A DNA stretch of 64,000 bases, taken from assembly GCF_023921125.1 (NCBI RefSeq), contig NZ_CP099466.1, positions 2,480,001-2,544,000 of the forward strand. Direction: 5' to 3'. The position numbers were made by a program, and so were the translations under genes. Shown one piece after another: positions 26,150 through 35,026 of this stretch. Position 1 is the stretch's first letter; the number at the start of each line of letters is the position of its first letter. The notes beneath the pieces are model-generated. The model ran no database searches, had not been told where the DNA came from, and worked only from the letters and a program-made list of their open reading frames with translations. Source of the stretch: Arthrobacter caoxuetaonis. Lineage in GTDB: Bacteria > Actinomycetota > Actinomycetes > Actinomycetales > Micrococcaceae.

Positions 26150-27076
26150 TTAGGCCACCCCGTCCGGGACTCCTGGCTCAGCGCCGGCCGGGAAGCGGGA
26201 GTGCTCCCGCAGGACTCCGGCAACCGAACCTGCGCCCGGCTCATCCATGACGATCGTGTAGTGGTTGGTGTCCGGGACGTCCGTGACCACCAGGGACGGC
26301 AGGCGCTGCTGCCATTGCTGAACGTAGCCGGGTGCGTACAGGCCTGGCTCTTCGTTGAAGAGACCCCGCGGCGCGCGGAGCAGCTGCACAGGATGAGCCA
26401 GCTCTTCGAGGGCACGAAGCAGTGCGGCGCCCCGGTGAAGTTCAGCAGTATCCTCGGCCAGGGCTGCGTAACTGGTTGCAGCGCGGAAACCGCCGTCGGG
26501 ATGCGGCTGGAGGTCGTACGCCAGATAGTCCAGCAGCAGCGGGTTCCAATGTCCGGCGAACGCGGGATGGGGGCGCCAGAAATCGAGATACTCCTCGTGG
26601 GAGGCAAACGGCTGCCCGAGCCGCTCTGCGGCGGAGCCCAGGACGGCCTGCACTACCTGTTCGTCGCTGAGTCCCGCTGGAACATCCAGCGGCAGTCCGC
26701 CGTCGATCAGCACCAGCGACTGCACCAGTCCGGGATGCAGGTTCGCCAGCACCAAGGCGGCAAAGGCACCCATGGAGTGGCCGGCGACGACGGCGCGCGG
26801 CACCTTCAGCGCGTCCAGGACGGCTGCCAGGTCCTCGGCATGGACCGGCATTCCGTAGGGCCCGGGCAACGTGTTGCTCCTTCCGCGGCCGCGCAAATCC
26901 GGTGCGATGAATCGGAACTCGGGCAGGGCCCCGGCCACCATCCCCCAGGTGCGGTGGGAGGCAGTGACACCGTGGATGGCCAGGACCGTGGGAGCACCGG
27001 GGTCATCCGGCCCCCAGACACCGGTGCGCAGCAGTCCGCCGCGTACCGGGACGTCGATGCTCATGTAGGCAGTCAT
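26150..27076 (-). CDS. Alpha/beta hydrolase
   Basis: A 308-aa alpha/beta-fold hydrolase: oxyanion HG motif AIHGVTASHRTW, nucleophile elbow AGHSMGAFAAL (Ser at about 96), and a late DTNHYTIV supplying the catalytic His; PDLRGRGRS precedes the elbow as in esterases and lactonases. It is the last gene of the minus-strand operon. Its ATG overlaps the SDR stop (ATGA) with GGTGGAG 8 nt upstream. In context it may open a lactone or hydrolyse an ester or thioester of the imported substrate; this is inference. Confidence 0.85.
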   Translation of the reverse strand: MTAYMSIDVPVRGGLLRTGVWGPDDPGAPTVLAIHGVTASHRTWGMVAGALPEFRFIAPDLRGRGRSNTLPGPYGMPVHAEDLAAVLDALKVPRAVVAGHSMGAFAALVLANLHPGLVQSLVLIDGGLPLDVPAGLSDEQVVQAVLGSAAERLGQPFASHEEYLDFWRPHPAFAGHWNPLLLDYLAYDLQPHPDGGFRAATSYAALAEDTAELHRGAALLRALEELAHPVQLLRAPRGLFNEEPGLYAPGYVQQWQQRLPSLVVTDVPDTNHYTIVMDEPGAGSVAGVLREHSRFPAGAEPGVPDGVA

Positions 27077-27840
27077 CGCGCACTCCACCCCCCGTCCATC
27101 GTGTAGGAGGCACCGGTGACCATTCCGGCGCCCGGTCCGGCAAGCCAAGCCGCGAGGGATGCGACTTCCTCCGGCTCCACCAGGCGTTTGACCGCTGATT
27201 CCGTGAGCATGATGGAGGCCACCACCTCCTCTTCCGGAATCGAATGGATCCGGGCCTGGTCCGCGATCTGGGTTTCGACCAGCGGGGTACGCACATAGGC
27301 CGGGTTGATGCAGTTGGACGTCACGCCGTGTGGCCCGCCTTCCAGCGCGGTGACTTTGGACAGCCCCTCCAACGCGTGCTTGGCGCTGACGTACGCACTC
27401 TTGAAGGCGGAAGCGCGCAGTCCGTGGACGGACGAAATATTGATGACGCGCCCGAAGCCGCGTTCATACATACCCGGCAGGACGGCACGGATCAGCAGGA
27501 ACGGAGATTCGACCATTAGCCGGTGCACCAGGCGGAACGTGTCCGGATCGTATTCGTGGATGGGGTTGATCCGCTGGATGCCGGCGTTGTTGACCAGGAT
27601 GTCAGCTTCCAGGGACAGGTCTTCGAGGGCGTGCGTATCGCTGAGGTCGACTTCCCAGGCCGTTCCTCCCGTTTCGGCCGCCACCCGGGCGGCCGCCTCC
27701 TTGTTGATGTCGGCCACGGTCACTTTGGCACCGAGAGCGGCGAAGGTGCGTGCGCACGCTTCGCCGATGCCGGACCCTGCTCCCGTGATGAGTGCCGTCC
27801 GCCCGTCCAGCGACGGCCCGCTGAGTGCATCCGTTGTCAT
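27073..27840 (-). CDS. SDR oxidoreductase, 3-hydroxybutyrate dehydrogenase-like
   Basis: A 255-aa short-chain dehydrogenase. NAD-binding TGAGSGIG at about 19-26, NNAGI, catalytic Ser in INISSVHGL and YVSAK (Tyr/Lys). The stretch ISSVHGLRASAFKSAYVSAKH and LVETQI are strongly reminiscent of D-3-hydroxybutyrate dehydrogenases, which convert 3-hydroxybutyrate to acetoacetate with NAD+. Co-transcribed with an acyl-CoA ligase and an importer, so it probably oxidises a hydroxy acid. Start: ATG three bases inside the end of tetR (overlap 27837-27840). Confidence 0.85.
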   Translation of the reverse strand: MTTDALSGPSLDGRTALITGAGSGIGEACARTFAALGAKVTVADINKEAAARVAAETGGTAWEVDLSDTHALEDLSLEADILVNNAGIQRINPIHEYDPDTFRLVHRLMVESPFLLIRAVLPGMYERGFGRVINISSVHGLRASAFKSAYVSAKHALEGLSKVTALEGGPHGVTSNCINPAYVRTPLVETQIADQARIHSIPEEEVVASIMLTESAVKRLVEPEEVASLAAWLAGPGAGMVTGASYTMDGGWSAR

Positions 27841-28475
27841 TCTCCAGCTCCTTTACCGGGCGCAACCGGCGCCATTCCGCGTTCGATGAAGCGCATCATT
27901 TCTTCAAACTCCGCTTCCGGAATCTCGGCGACGGCACCTGCCTCGGTGTCGGCTTCCTTATTCCAGAGCACCCACCGCATCCCGAGCATCTCCCCGATGC
28001 CCATCAGCGCCCACGCCACGGTGTCCACGTCCATCTCCCGGATGTCACCGGCCTCGCGGGCGGCTTTCAGGCCTTCCACGTAGCCGTTGACGATCCGCGT
28101 GTAATGCATGCGCAGCGCACCGGGTGAGACAAACTCTGCCTGCCGGATGATCCTGTACAGCGCCGGGTGTTCGGCGGTGAACCGGAAGAAGGCACGGAAA
28201 CCGGCACGCTCGGCGTCGATCCGGTTTCCTGCTGCCCTGGCGGCCTCGGTCATGGCATGCCGGACGCGGCGGTTCAGGTCCTCGACCACCTCGTCGAAGA
28301 TCGCCTGCTTACCCTCGAAGTAGAGGTAGAAGGTCCCCAGCCCTACACCTGCCTCTTCGGTGATCTTCACGATCGACGCATCGTGGTAGCCCAGCGACCC
28401 GAAGACCTCTTCAGCTGCGGCGACCAGCCGTGCCCTGGTGCGGGTGCCCCGGGCGGTTCGCGGTGTTGTGCTCAT
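27837..28475 (-). CDS. TetR-family transcriptional regulator
   Basis: A 212-aa regulator with the N-terminal TetR helix-turn-helix (ARLVAAAEEVFGSLGYHDAS ... GLGTFYLYFEGKQAIF) and a C-terminal ligand-binding domain of the FadR/AcnR type. It lies inside the operon it may control, overlapping both neighbours by 4 nt. The palindrome at 34899-34920 next to the operon promoter is the best candidate for its operator. The ligand may be an acyl-CoA or the imported acid; unproven. Confidence 0.9.
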   Translation of the reverse strand: MSTTPRTARGTRTRARLVAAAEEVFGSLGYHDASIVKITEEAGVGLGTFYLYFEGKQAIFDEVVEDLNRRVRHAMTEAARAAGNRIDAERAGFRAFFRFTAEHPALYRIIRQAEFVSPGALRMHYTRIVNGYVEGLKAAREAGDIREMDVDTVAWALMGIGEMLGMRWVLWNKEADTEAGAVAEIPEAEFEEMMRFIERGMAPVAPGKGAGE

Positions 28476-30064
28476 GCGTTGTCCTGACGGTGGGAGACGG
28501 GTCCTGCGGGTTGGTCGTGGAGGGAGGTGGCCGGGACCCCGGGTTCCGGTTTCCCCAGCCGTGACCTGGCGATCTTGTGCAGCGAGGTGCGGGGCAGCCC
28601 GTCCACGAAGGAGATTCGGGAGGGGACCTTGAAGCGCGCCAGCCGGGCAGAGCAGTGTTCGAGCAGCTCGAGGGCATCGGCTGCGGTACCCGGGCGGCGG
28701 ACCACATAGGCGATCCCCGTTTCACCCCACTGGGGATCGGGCACCGAGGTCACTGCCGCCTCCGCCACCGCGGGGTGCTCGCGCAGGACAGCTTCGACTT
28801 CGGCGGGAGCAACGTTCTCGCCGCCCGAAATGTAGATGTCCTTTAACCGGTCGATGACGCGCAGATAACCGTCCGCATCGCGCTCCACCAGGTCTCCGGT
28901 GTGCAGCCACCCGCCCGCGAGCGCCGCGGCGGTCGCTTCAGGGTTCCGGAAGTAGCCCTGGAAAACCCCGGGGCCGGCGACGAGGAGTTCCCCCGTGCAG
29001 GGGCCCGCCTGCAGTTCTCCGGTCACCGGGTCCGCAACTGCGACATCGACGTGCGGATACGGTTTGCCTGCCATGCCGATCCGGGCTTCGGCTTCTTCCT
29101 CCGGCAGGCACAGCACGTTGGGGCCCGCTTCGCTCAGTCCGTACCCCTGTGCCAGTGCGACGCCCCGGGAGTGCCAGGTGCGCAGCAGCGGAGCGGGCAT
29201 GGGCGCCCCGCCCACGACGGCGCGGCCCAGGCTGGAAAGGTCCGCGGACGCGAAGCGCGGGTGGGAGGCCAGCATCAGGTAGTTCGCGGGGACACCCATC
29301 ATGGTGGTGACGCGCCGGTCTTCGATCAGCTGCAGGATCCGTCCGGCGTCGAACGTCCTTTCCAGAACCACTGTGGCTCCTGTCCACCAGGCCAGCAGCG
29401 GCTGGATGTTCCAGCCTCCTGCATGGAACTGCGGCAGCACGGCCAGCACGACGTCGTGGCTGCCGATCTCTGCTGTCCGGGAGAGGGAGAGATTGGTCCA
29501 GAAACAATTGGCGTGGCTGAGCACCACGGCTTTGGGGTCCGCCTGCGTGCCCGAGGTGAACACCATCAGCAGCGGATCGTCGTCGTCTGTCGTTCCGCCC
29601 GCAGGCCGTTCGCCGGGCGGAAGCAGGTGCAGCGGCGGAGGCGGGCCCGCTTCGATGCCGGTGCGTCCCAGCGGAGCAGCCGGCGGCGGCACCGGCAGAC
29701 GGGAAGCGGCCGCCGCCGCGACGGAGGAGAACTCGTCCTCCACCAGCAGCAGGGCGGGGTCCGCCAGCTGCAGCTGCGCGGCAAGCTCTCGGGCGGACAG
29801 GCGCCAGGACAGAGGGACCAGGACCAGCCCCGCTTTGGCGCAGGCGAAGAACAGGACCACGTGGTCGGCGCTGTTCCCGGTTACTGTCGCGATCCGGTCC
29901 CCGTGCCGGTAGCCGGCGTCCTGGAACGCACCGGCCAGTGCCGCGGCACGGGTGTCCAGTTCCCGGTAGCTGAGCCGGACACCGCGGTCATCGATCGCGG
30001 TGCGGTCAGGTGTGGCCAGCGCACGGTCCGCCGTCCAGCGGCCAAGGGTATGCAGCCCGCTCAT
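28472..30064 (-). CDS. AMP-dependent acyl-CoA synthetase/ligase
   Basis: A 530-aa ANL-superfamily enzyme activating a carboxylic acid to its CoA thioester. Visible motifs: phosphate loop FTSGTQADPKAVVLSH, GYGLSEAG, WLHTGDLVERDADGYL, DRLKDIYISGGENV and a C-terminal catalytic Lys region (PRTSLHKIARSRL). Start is the ATG at 30064, overlapping the livM stop; the frame stays open for 308 codons further upstream, but that part is the antisense shadow of livM. Substrate unknown: medium-chain or aromatic acids are typical for similar enzymes. Confidence 0.92.
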   Translation of the reverse strand: MSGLHTLGRWTADRALATPDRTAIDDRGVRLSYRELDTRAAALAGAFQDAGYRHGDRIATVTGNSADHVVLFFACAKAGLVLVPLSWRLSARELAAQLQLADPALLLVEDEFSSVAAAAASRLPVPPPAAPLGRTGIEAGPPPPLHLLPPGERPAGGTTDDDDPLLMVFTSGTQADPKAVVLSHANCFWTNLSLSRTAEIGSHDVVLAVLPQFHAGGWNIQPLLAWWTGATVVLERTFDAGRILQLIEDRRVTTMMGVPANYLMLASHPRFASADLSSLGRAVVGGAPMPAPLLRTWHSRGVALAQGYGLSEAGPNVLCLPEEEAEARIGMAGKPYPHVDVAVADPVTGELQAGPCTGELLVAGPGVFQGYFRNPEATAAALAGGWLHTGDLVERDADGYLRVIDRLKDIYISGGENVAPAEVEAVLREHPAVAEAAVTSVPDPQWGETGIAYVVRRPGTAADALELLEHCSARLARFKVPSRISFVDGLPRTSLHKIARSRLGKPEPGVPATSLHDQPAGPVSHRQDNA

Positions 30065-31191
30065 CCGGCTTCCTCCAGGATCTCCCGGGGCCGGGCAGCG
30101 TCTTTTTTGCGTCCCTTCAGCCGTGCGGCCGCTCCGGCCAGGCCGCCGGGCAGGAACAGGACCACCAGGATGAACAGCGTGCCGAGCAGGAACAGCGGCT
30201 CGCTGAGCGGGATGTGCAGGATCGGCGGGAGACCGGCAATTGCCTCCGAGTTTGCGAGCGCCGTCAGCCGCTGGTCCAGCATCGTATAGACGACGCCGCC
30301 CAGCACGGCACCCCACCGCGAACCCACACCGCCCAGGACCACCATGACCAGGAGCGTAATGGTGAAGTCCGAGGAGACGGCCCGCGGCACGGCACCGGAT
30401 TGCAGGAGCAGGTAGGTCATGCCGACCACACCGGCCAGGGTCCCCGCCACGACGAAGATCAGCAGCTTGGCGAGGTACGGCTGCAGGCCCAGCACCCGTA
30501 CCCGCATCTCGTTCTCCCGCACGGCGGCGGCGACGTGTCCTGCCCGGCTGCGCTGGATCCAGGCCGTCACGAGGAAAACGGTGACCAGTGCGGCCAGGGC
30601 CAGCCAATACAGGTTGCGTGTGTTGGCGACGCCCACCAGGAAATCCGGGACGTGCTCGGTGGCCAGGCTCAGCCCTTCCTCTCCCCCGGTGGCGCCGTCG
30701 GGATTCCTGCGGACCATTACCGAACCGGCCTGCGCGAAGGCGAGGGTGACCATGGCGAACGGGATGCCGGTGACCCGCAGGGCGACGGCGCCGGTGAGGT
30801 TCGCCAGCACAATGACAGCCACGAGCGTCAGCGCCATGGCCGGCAGCAGCGGCAGGCCGGTCCGGTCCAGGATGATGGCAAGACCGTAGACTCCTGCCCC
30901 GAAGTACAGCGCGTGGCCGAAGGAGAGCATGCCCGCCACTCCGAGGAGCAGGTGGTAGGTCAATGCTGCGGCGGCCATCAGCATGCACAGCGCCATCAGC
31001 TGGAGCGACCCCGGCGTATAGGTCGGACCGGGCAGCAGGCCCGGGACGGAAAGGTTGAACAGCGGCAGGACAGCCAGGACCACGACGCCGGCCGCACCGG
31101 CAGCCCAGGCCAGCGGACGCCGTCGGCCCTTCTGCGGTTCCGGCTTCGGCCGGTGTGCCCTGGTGTCCTCCCGGACCTGGGTTGCGCTCAT
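30061..31191 (-). CDS. livM: Branched-chain amino acid-type ABC transporter permease LivM
   Basis: A 376-aa permease with about ten hydrophobic segments and the LivM signature LGVAGMLSFGHALYFGAGVYG; the coupling-helix region near EMRVRVLGLQPYLAKLLIFV is clear. The C-terminus is a basic tail (RLKGRKKDAARPREI). Overlaps livH and the ligase gene by 4 nt each. Together with LivH it forms the membrane channel of a HAAT-family importer; such importers carry branched amino acids, urea, amides or aromatic/short organic acids. Confidence 0.93.
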   Translation of the reverse strand: MSATQVREDTRAHRPKPEPQKGRRRPLAWAAGAAGVVVLAVLPLFNLSVPGLLPGPTYTPGSLQLMALCMLMAAAALTYHLLLGVAGMLSFGHALYFGAGVYGLAIILDRTGLPLLPAMALTLVAVIVLANLTGAVALRVTGIPFAMVTLAFAQAGSVMVRRNPDGATGGEEGLSLATEHVPDFLVGVANTRNLYWLALAALVTVFLVTAWIQRSRAGHVAAAVRENEMRVRVLGLQPYLAKLLIFVVAGTLAGVVGMTYLLLQSGAVPRAVSSDFTITLLVMVVLGGVGSRWGAVLGGVVYTMLDQRLTALANSEAIAGLPPILHIPLSEPLFLLGTLFILVVLFLPGGLAGAAARLKGRKKDAARPREILEEAG

Positions 31192-32066
31192 GCGGTTACC
31201 GCCTTTCCCATCAGTCCGGAGGGTCTTGCCAGTAGTACGGCGGCGAGGAGGAGGACCACCACGAAGTCCCCCACTCCCCAGTAGAAGTTTGCGAACTGCT
31301 GCAGGATGCCCACCGCCACGGAGGCCAGCGCTGCTCCGGTGAGGGACCCGAGCCCGCCGATCACCGTCACGATGAAGGCGAAGATCAGCAGTGAACCGCC
31401 CAGCAACGGCGACACGTAGCCGAAGTAGTGGCTGGCGAGCACGCCTCCCATGCCTGCCGCGGCTCCGCCGATGGTGAAGACAAGCGTGAACGCGCGTCGG
31501 ACATCGATGCCCAGTGCGGTCACCATGGACCGGTTTTCCACTCCCGCCCGGATGATCATGCCGTACCGGGTCTTCTTCAGGAACAGCAGGAGCCCGGCCA
31601 GGACCAGTCCGGCAGCGACAATGGCGACGAACCTGTCATTCGGAATCCGCGCACCGAGGAGCTCCGTGGTCTCTTTGAGCCAGGGCGGCCCGGTAATGAA
31701 GGACGGATCCGTTCCCCAGATTCCTTCGAACAGGGCTACGGAGGCGAGCGAGAGACCCACGGTGACCAGGACCTGTTCAATGTGCCGCTGGTACAGGGGA
31801 CGGATCAGGATCCGTTCGGTGAGCGCGGCGAAGACGGCTCCGGTCACGGCTCCGACAGCCAGGCTGATGAGGAACACTCCCCAGCCGCCTGCGCCCAGCG
31901 CCTGCGCAGCCTGCCAGCCGAGGAAGGCACCGAGGGTGAGGAAGGACCCGTGGGCGAAGTTGAGCACGCCCATCAGCCCGTAGATCAGGGAAAGTCCCGA
32001 GGCGACGAGGAAGTACAGCGCGCCCAGGCCGAGGCCGGTGACGATGAGCAGGACAATGGTGCTCAC
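31188..32066 (-). CDS. livH: Branched-chain amino acid-type ABC transporter permease LivH
   Basis: A 292-aa permease with the LivH hallmark SGLSLIYGLMGVLNFAHGSF near the N-terminus and GLGSLTGAALASVAVG near the C-terminus; eight or so hydrophobic segments. GTG start overlaps the livF stop (GTGA). Partner of LivM. The family pattern is complete and uninterrupted. Confidence 0.94.
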   Translation of the reverse strand: MSTIVLLIVTGLGLGALYFLVASGLSLIYGLMGVLNFAHGSFLTLGAFLGWQAAQALGAGGWGVFLISLAVGAVTGAVFAALTERILIRPLYQRHIEQVLVTVGLSLASVALFEGIWGTDPSFITGPPWLKETTELLGARIPNDRFVAIVAAGLVLAGLLLFLKKTRYGMIIRAGVENRSMVTALGIDVRRAFTLVFTIGGAAAGMGGVLASHYFGYVSPLLGGSLLIFAFIVTVIGGLGSLTGAALASVAVGILQQFANFYWGVGDFVVVLLLAAVLLARPSGLMGKAVTA

Positions 32067-32872
32067 GCTTCACGCACCTTTCCGGCCTCCGGGGCCTGTG
32101 CCGTGAGTTGGCCGGCCGTGTCGGAGGATCCTGCCGCGTCCCTGGCAGGTTCCGGAGCGCCGCCGGTGTGGACCCCCAGCAGCCGGTGGAAGAGCTCCGT
32201 GTCATCGAGGAACTCGCCTGCGTCCATGCCGGTCAGGGCGACTTTGCCGCCGCTGAGCACCGTGACGGTCGAGGCCAGCTGGCGTACGACGGTCAGGTTC
32301 TGTTCCACGAGCAGGATCGGAACGCTCCGGGCAGCCTCAGCCAAAGCCTCGCTCACTTCCTGCACGATCTTCGGCGCGAGTCCCTTGGTCGGTTCGTCCA
32401 CGAGGAGCACCTTGTTGGTGTTCAGCAGCGCGCGGGCCAGGGACACCATCTGCTGCTGCCCGCCCGACAGGGTTCCGGCCATCTGGGCCGACCGTTTGAC
32501 GAGGTCCGGGAAGAGGTCCTCCACGAGCTGCCGCTGCGGATGCCCGTCCCGTTCTGCCAGCTTCAAGTTTTCCGCGACCGTCAGGCGGGAAAACACCTCG
32601 CGGTCTTCCGGAACGTAACCCACTCCCCGCTGGATGATGCGGTGGGTGTGTTCGCCGTCGATCCGGGCGCCGTCGAGCTCCACCGTCCCGGTACGGGAAA
32701 GCAGGCCGATGATGGCCTTGATGGTGCTGGTCTTGCCGACTCCGTTGCGCCCCAGCAGGGCCGTGACGCCGGCCGCCGGCACTTCGAAGCTGACGTCCTC
32801 CACGACCTGCTGGCCGCCGATCGAAGCGGACAGGTTCGCCACCCGCAGGATGGGCACGGGAATGTGGTTCAT
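32063..32872 (-). CDS. livF: Branched-chain amino acid-type ABC transporter ATPase LivF
   Basis: A 269-aa ATPase with Walker A GRNGVGKTS, signature LSGGQQQMVSLARAL and Walker B LLVDEPTKGLAP. The C-terminus is about 30 residues longer than usual (GGAPEPARDAAGSSDTAGQL...). ATG overlaps the livG stop by one base (TGATG). Forms the nucleotide-binding heterodimer with LivG. Confidence 0.94.
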   Translation of the reverse strand: MNHIPVPILRVANLSASIGGQQVVEDVSFEVPAAGVTALLGRNGVGKTSTIKAIIGLLSRTGTVELDGARIDGEHTHRIIQRGVGYVPEDREVFSRLTVAENLKLAERDGHPQRQLVEDLFPDLVKRSAQMAGTLSGGQQQMVSLARALLNTNKVLLVDEPTKGLAPKIVQEVSEALAEAARSVPILLVEQNLTVVRQLASTVTVLSGGKVALTGMDAGEFLDDTELFHRLLGVHTGGAPEPARDAAGSSDTAGQLTAQAPEAGKVREA

Positions 32873-33630
32873 CAGACGGGTTCTCCCAGGTAGGCGCTTT
32901 GGACCAGCGGATTCGCCATGACGGCTTCGGGGGTGTCGATGGCCAGGAGGCTGCCGTGATGCATGACCGCCACCCGGTCCACCAGGCCCAGGACCACCTC
33001 CATGTGGTGCTCGACCATCAGCACCGTCCGGCCGGAGTCGCGGTGCATCCTGCGGATCACCTCGGACAAGGCCGGAACGTCTCCGGACCCGACGCCGGCC
33101 ATCGGCTCGTCGAGCAGGATCACTTCGGGATCAGCGGCCAGCAGCATGGCGATTTCAACCTTGCGTTTGTCCCCATGGGACAGCCCTCCCGCGGCGGTGC
33201 CCGCTTTGCCGGCGATTCCCGCCTCTTCGAGGTGCCTTTCAGCGATCCGGGTCGCCCCGTCACCCCGATGCGGGAAACGCAGCAGCGACAGGCTCCCGCC
33301 GAGACGTGCCTGCGCAGCCAGCCGGACGTTCTCCAGCACGCTCAGCTGCGGGAACAGGCTGGACGTCTGGAAAGTGCGGCCCAGCCCGGCTGCGGCACGG
33401 CGGTGCACGGCCAGCCGCCCGACGTCGTTGCCTGAGACTGCCACGGTGCCCTCGGTGGGTCGCAGCAGCCCGGAGATGACGTTGAAGAGGGTGGTTTTCC
33501 CAGCCCCGTTGGGGCCGATCACGCCTACCATCTCCCCTTGCGGAACGGTAAAGCTGATGTCTTCCAGGATCCGTGCGCCGCCGATCATCAGGCCGACGCC
33601 GGAAAGCTCGAGCGCGTTGGGGCTGTCCAT
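32872..33630 (-). CDS. livG: Branched-chain amino acid-type ABC transporter ATPase LivG
   Basis: A 252-aa ATPase: Walker A GPNGAGKTT, the LivG-type GLGRTFQTSSLFPQLSVLEN, signature LSHGDKRKVEIA (a variant of LSGGQ) and Walker B ILLDEPMAGVG. I start it at ATG 33630 (MDSPNALELSGV), ten bases after the livJ stop; a longer frame begins inside livJ. Ribosome site is weak, so translation may depend on livJ. Confidence 0.93.
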   Translation of the reverse strand: MDSPNALELSGVGLMIGGARILEDISFTVPQGEMVGVIGPNGAGKTTLFNVISGLLRPTEGTVAVSGNDVGRLAVHRRAAAGLGRTFQTSSLFPQLSVLENVRLAAQARLGGSLSLLRFPHRGDGATRIAERHLEEAGIAGKAGTAAGGLSHGDKRKVEIAMLLAADPEVILLDEPMAGVGSGDVPALSEVIRRMHRDSGRTVLMVEHHMEVVLGLVDRVAVMHHGSLLAIDTPEAVMANPLVQSAYLGEPV

Positions 33631-33640
33631 ACGGGCGGGC

Positions 33641-34843
33641 CTACTTCGCGGCTTCCGGCGGTGCCACCGCATCGGCCGCAACCGTGTCGACCAAGGTGGG
33701 AACCCAGGTTCCGCCCTCGTCCGCCAGCGTGACCTGGTACATGTCCTGCAGCAGTGCGTGGTCGGAGGCGCGGACTGTCGTTGTGCCCTTGGGCCCTTCG
33801 AAGGAGTAGCCCTCCAGCGCCGCGACCATGGCGTCGACGTCGTTGCCGCCCTCGCGGACTGCCTGGACGATCATCTGCCCGGCCACGAAACCGTCCGGGG
33901 TGAAGAGGTCGGCTTTCTTGCCGGCCGCCTCGACTGATTCGATCATGGCCTTCTCGACGTCGTTGCCGCCGGCACCCGGGAAGTAGTGGTTCAGGAAGGA
34001 GATCTTGGTTCCGGCTGCTCCATAGGCGCCGAAGGTCGCGGCGTCGCCGAGTCCGGTCACGATGGGCGCCGCTTCGAAGGCACCCTGCTGGTCCAGGGCC
34101 TGCCACATGGAACCGGAGGTCGCGCCGGCCCAGGCGACGAACGCCATGTCGGGGGCAGCATCGATGAGCTGGCGGGCAAAGGGCGTGAATTCGGTGGCGT
34201 CCTCGGGGACCAGCACGCTGCTCACTTCCGCTCCCTGTGCGCCCAGGACGGCCTCCACTGCTGCCAGGTTGCCCTGTCCGAAGGCGTTGTCCTGCGCGAA
34301 GACCACGACCTTCTTGCCTTCGAGGTCCGGCACGAAGGAACCCGCCGTCGCGACGTCCTGCAGGGACTGCCGGCCGGAGCGGAAGGTGTATTTGTTGATG
34401 CCCTGAATGGCGTCGGTGGCGGCCGGACCCGAGATGTACAGGACCTGGTTCTGTTCGGCCTGTTCGGCGAGTTTCAGGGCAATGCCGGAAACCACGGTGC
34501 CGGCAAGGATCTTGTAGTCCTGGCCGATCAGGTCTTTGGCGACCGTGACCGCCTTGTCCGGGTCGCCGCCGTCGTCGTGGTACGTAATGTTCAGTTCGGT
34601 GTCCCCGACCTTACCGGTGCCGTCTGTGGCGTAGTCGATGCCGGCCTGCAGGCCTTCGTAGTAGGCCTCGCCGTAGGCGGCGAGCGGCCCTGTCTTCGAA
34701 TAGACGATCCCGACGTCAACGCTCGACGGCGCTTCGCCGCCCTCGGCGGGTGCGGTGCCGGAATCTGCGGCAGGGGCGCAGGCCGAGAGCGTCAGCCCTG
34801 CGGTGACGGCCGCTGCGAGGAGGAACTTCTTTGTTGCCTTCAC
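33641..34843 (-). CDS. livJ: ABC transporter substrate-binding lipoprotein (LivJ/HAAT type)
   Basis: A 400-aa periplasmic-binding-type lipoprotein: signal peptide with lipobox LSAC (Cys at 22), a Glu/Ala/Gly linker, and a type I binding-protein fold starting VDVGIVYSKTGPLAAYG. The ligand is not predictable. It is the first gene of the nine-gene operon, behind a strong promoter at 34927-34955. The neighbouring acyl-CoA ligase and hydroxyacid dehydrogenase suggest an organic acid rather than leucine as cargo. Confidence 0.92.
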   Translation of the reverse strand: MKATKKFLLAAAVTAGLTLSACAPAADSGTAPAEGGEAPSSVDVGIVYSKTGPLAAYGEAYYEGLQAGIDYATDGTGKVGDTELNITYHDDGGDPDKAVTVAKDLIGQDYKILAGTVVSGIALKLAEQAEQNQVLYISGPAATDAIQGINKYTFRSGRQSLQDVATAGSFVPDLEGKKVVVFAQDNAFGQGNLAAVEAVLGAQGAEVSSVLVPEDATEFTPFARQLIDAAPDMAFVAWAGATSGSMWQALDQQGAFEAAPIVTGLGDAATFGAYGAAGTKISFLNHYFPGAGGNDVEKAMIESVEAAGKKADLFTPDGFVAGQMIVQAVREGGNDVDAMVAALEGYSFEGPKGTTTVRASDHALLQDMYQVTLADEGGTWVPTLVDTVAADAVAPPEAAK

Positions 34844-34898
34844 GGTGGTGCCTTTCGGTGCGGTGACTGGCGTTGCCCGGCCCGTTGCGGGCCCTGCA

Positions 34899-34920
34899 AA
34901 CCTGAAAGGCGATTCAGGTT
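34899..34920 (-). promoter_or_regulatory. Operator-like palindrome downstream of the livJ promoter
   Basis: AACCTGA (34899-34905) and TCAGGTT (34914-34920), a perfect 7-bp inverted repeat with an 8-nt spacer, 22 nt total, which is a normal TetR operator length. It covers the expected transcription start just downstream of the -10 box. Confidence 0.6.
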
Positions 34921-34926
34921 ACGGAA

Positions 34927-34955
34927 AATGTAGAACATGAATCACACTGCGTCAA
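34927..34955 (-). promoter_or_regulatory. Promoter of the liv/acyl-CoA operon
   Basis: Minus strand TTGACG (34955-34950), a 17-nt spacer, and TACATT (34932-34927): the best sigma-70-type match in the window, 84 nt before the livJ start. Confidence 0.75.
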
Positions 34956-35026
34956 TGGCCGGCGGTGCTGCGTCAGCGCTGCGCGCCTGCGGATGAGGAG
35001 TTCCGGAACTCGTATACTTACAACTC

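Noticed and set aside
25934..27106. 390-codon plus-strand open frame
   Set aside because: Antisense to the alpha/beta hydrolase gene, no family resemblance.
30065..30988. Long N-terminal extension of the acyl-CoA ligase frame
   Set aside because: It is antisense/alternate-frame shadow of livM in highly GC-rich DNA, and the ATG at 30064 overlaps the livM stop in the pattern used by the rest of the operon.
28901..31284. Two long plus-strand open frames over the ligase and livM
   Set aside because: Shadow frames rich in Arg, Gln and Gly opposite well-supported genes.
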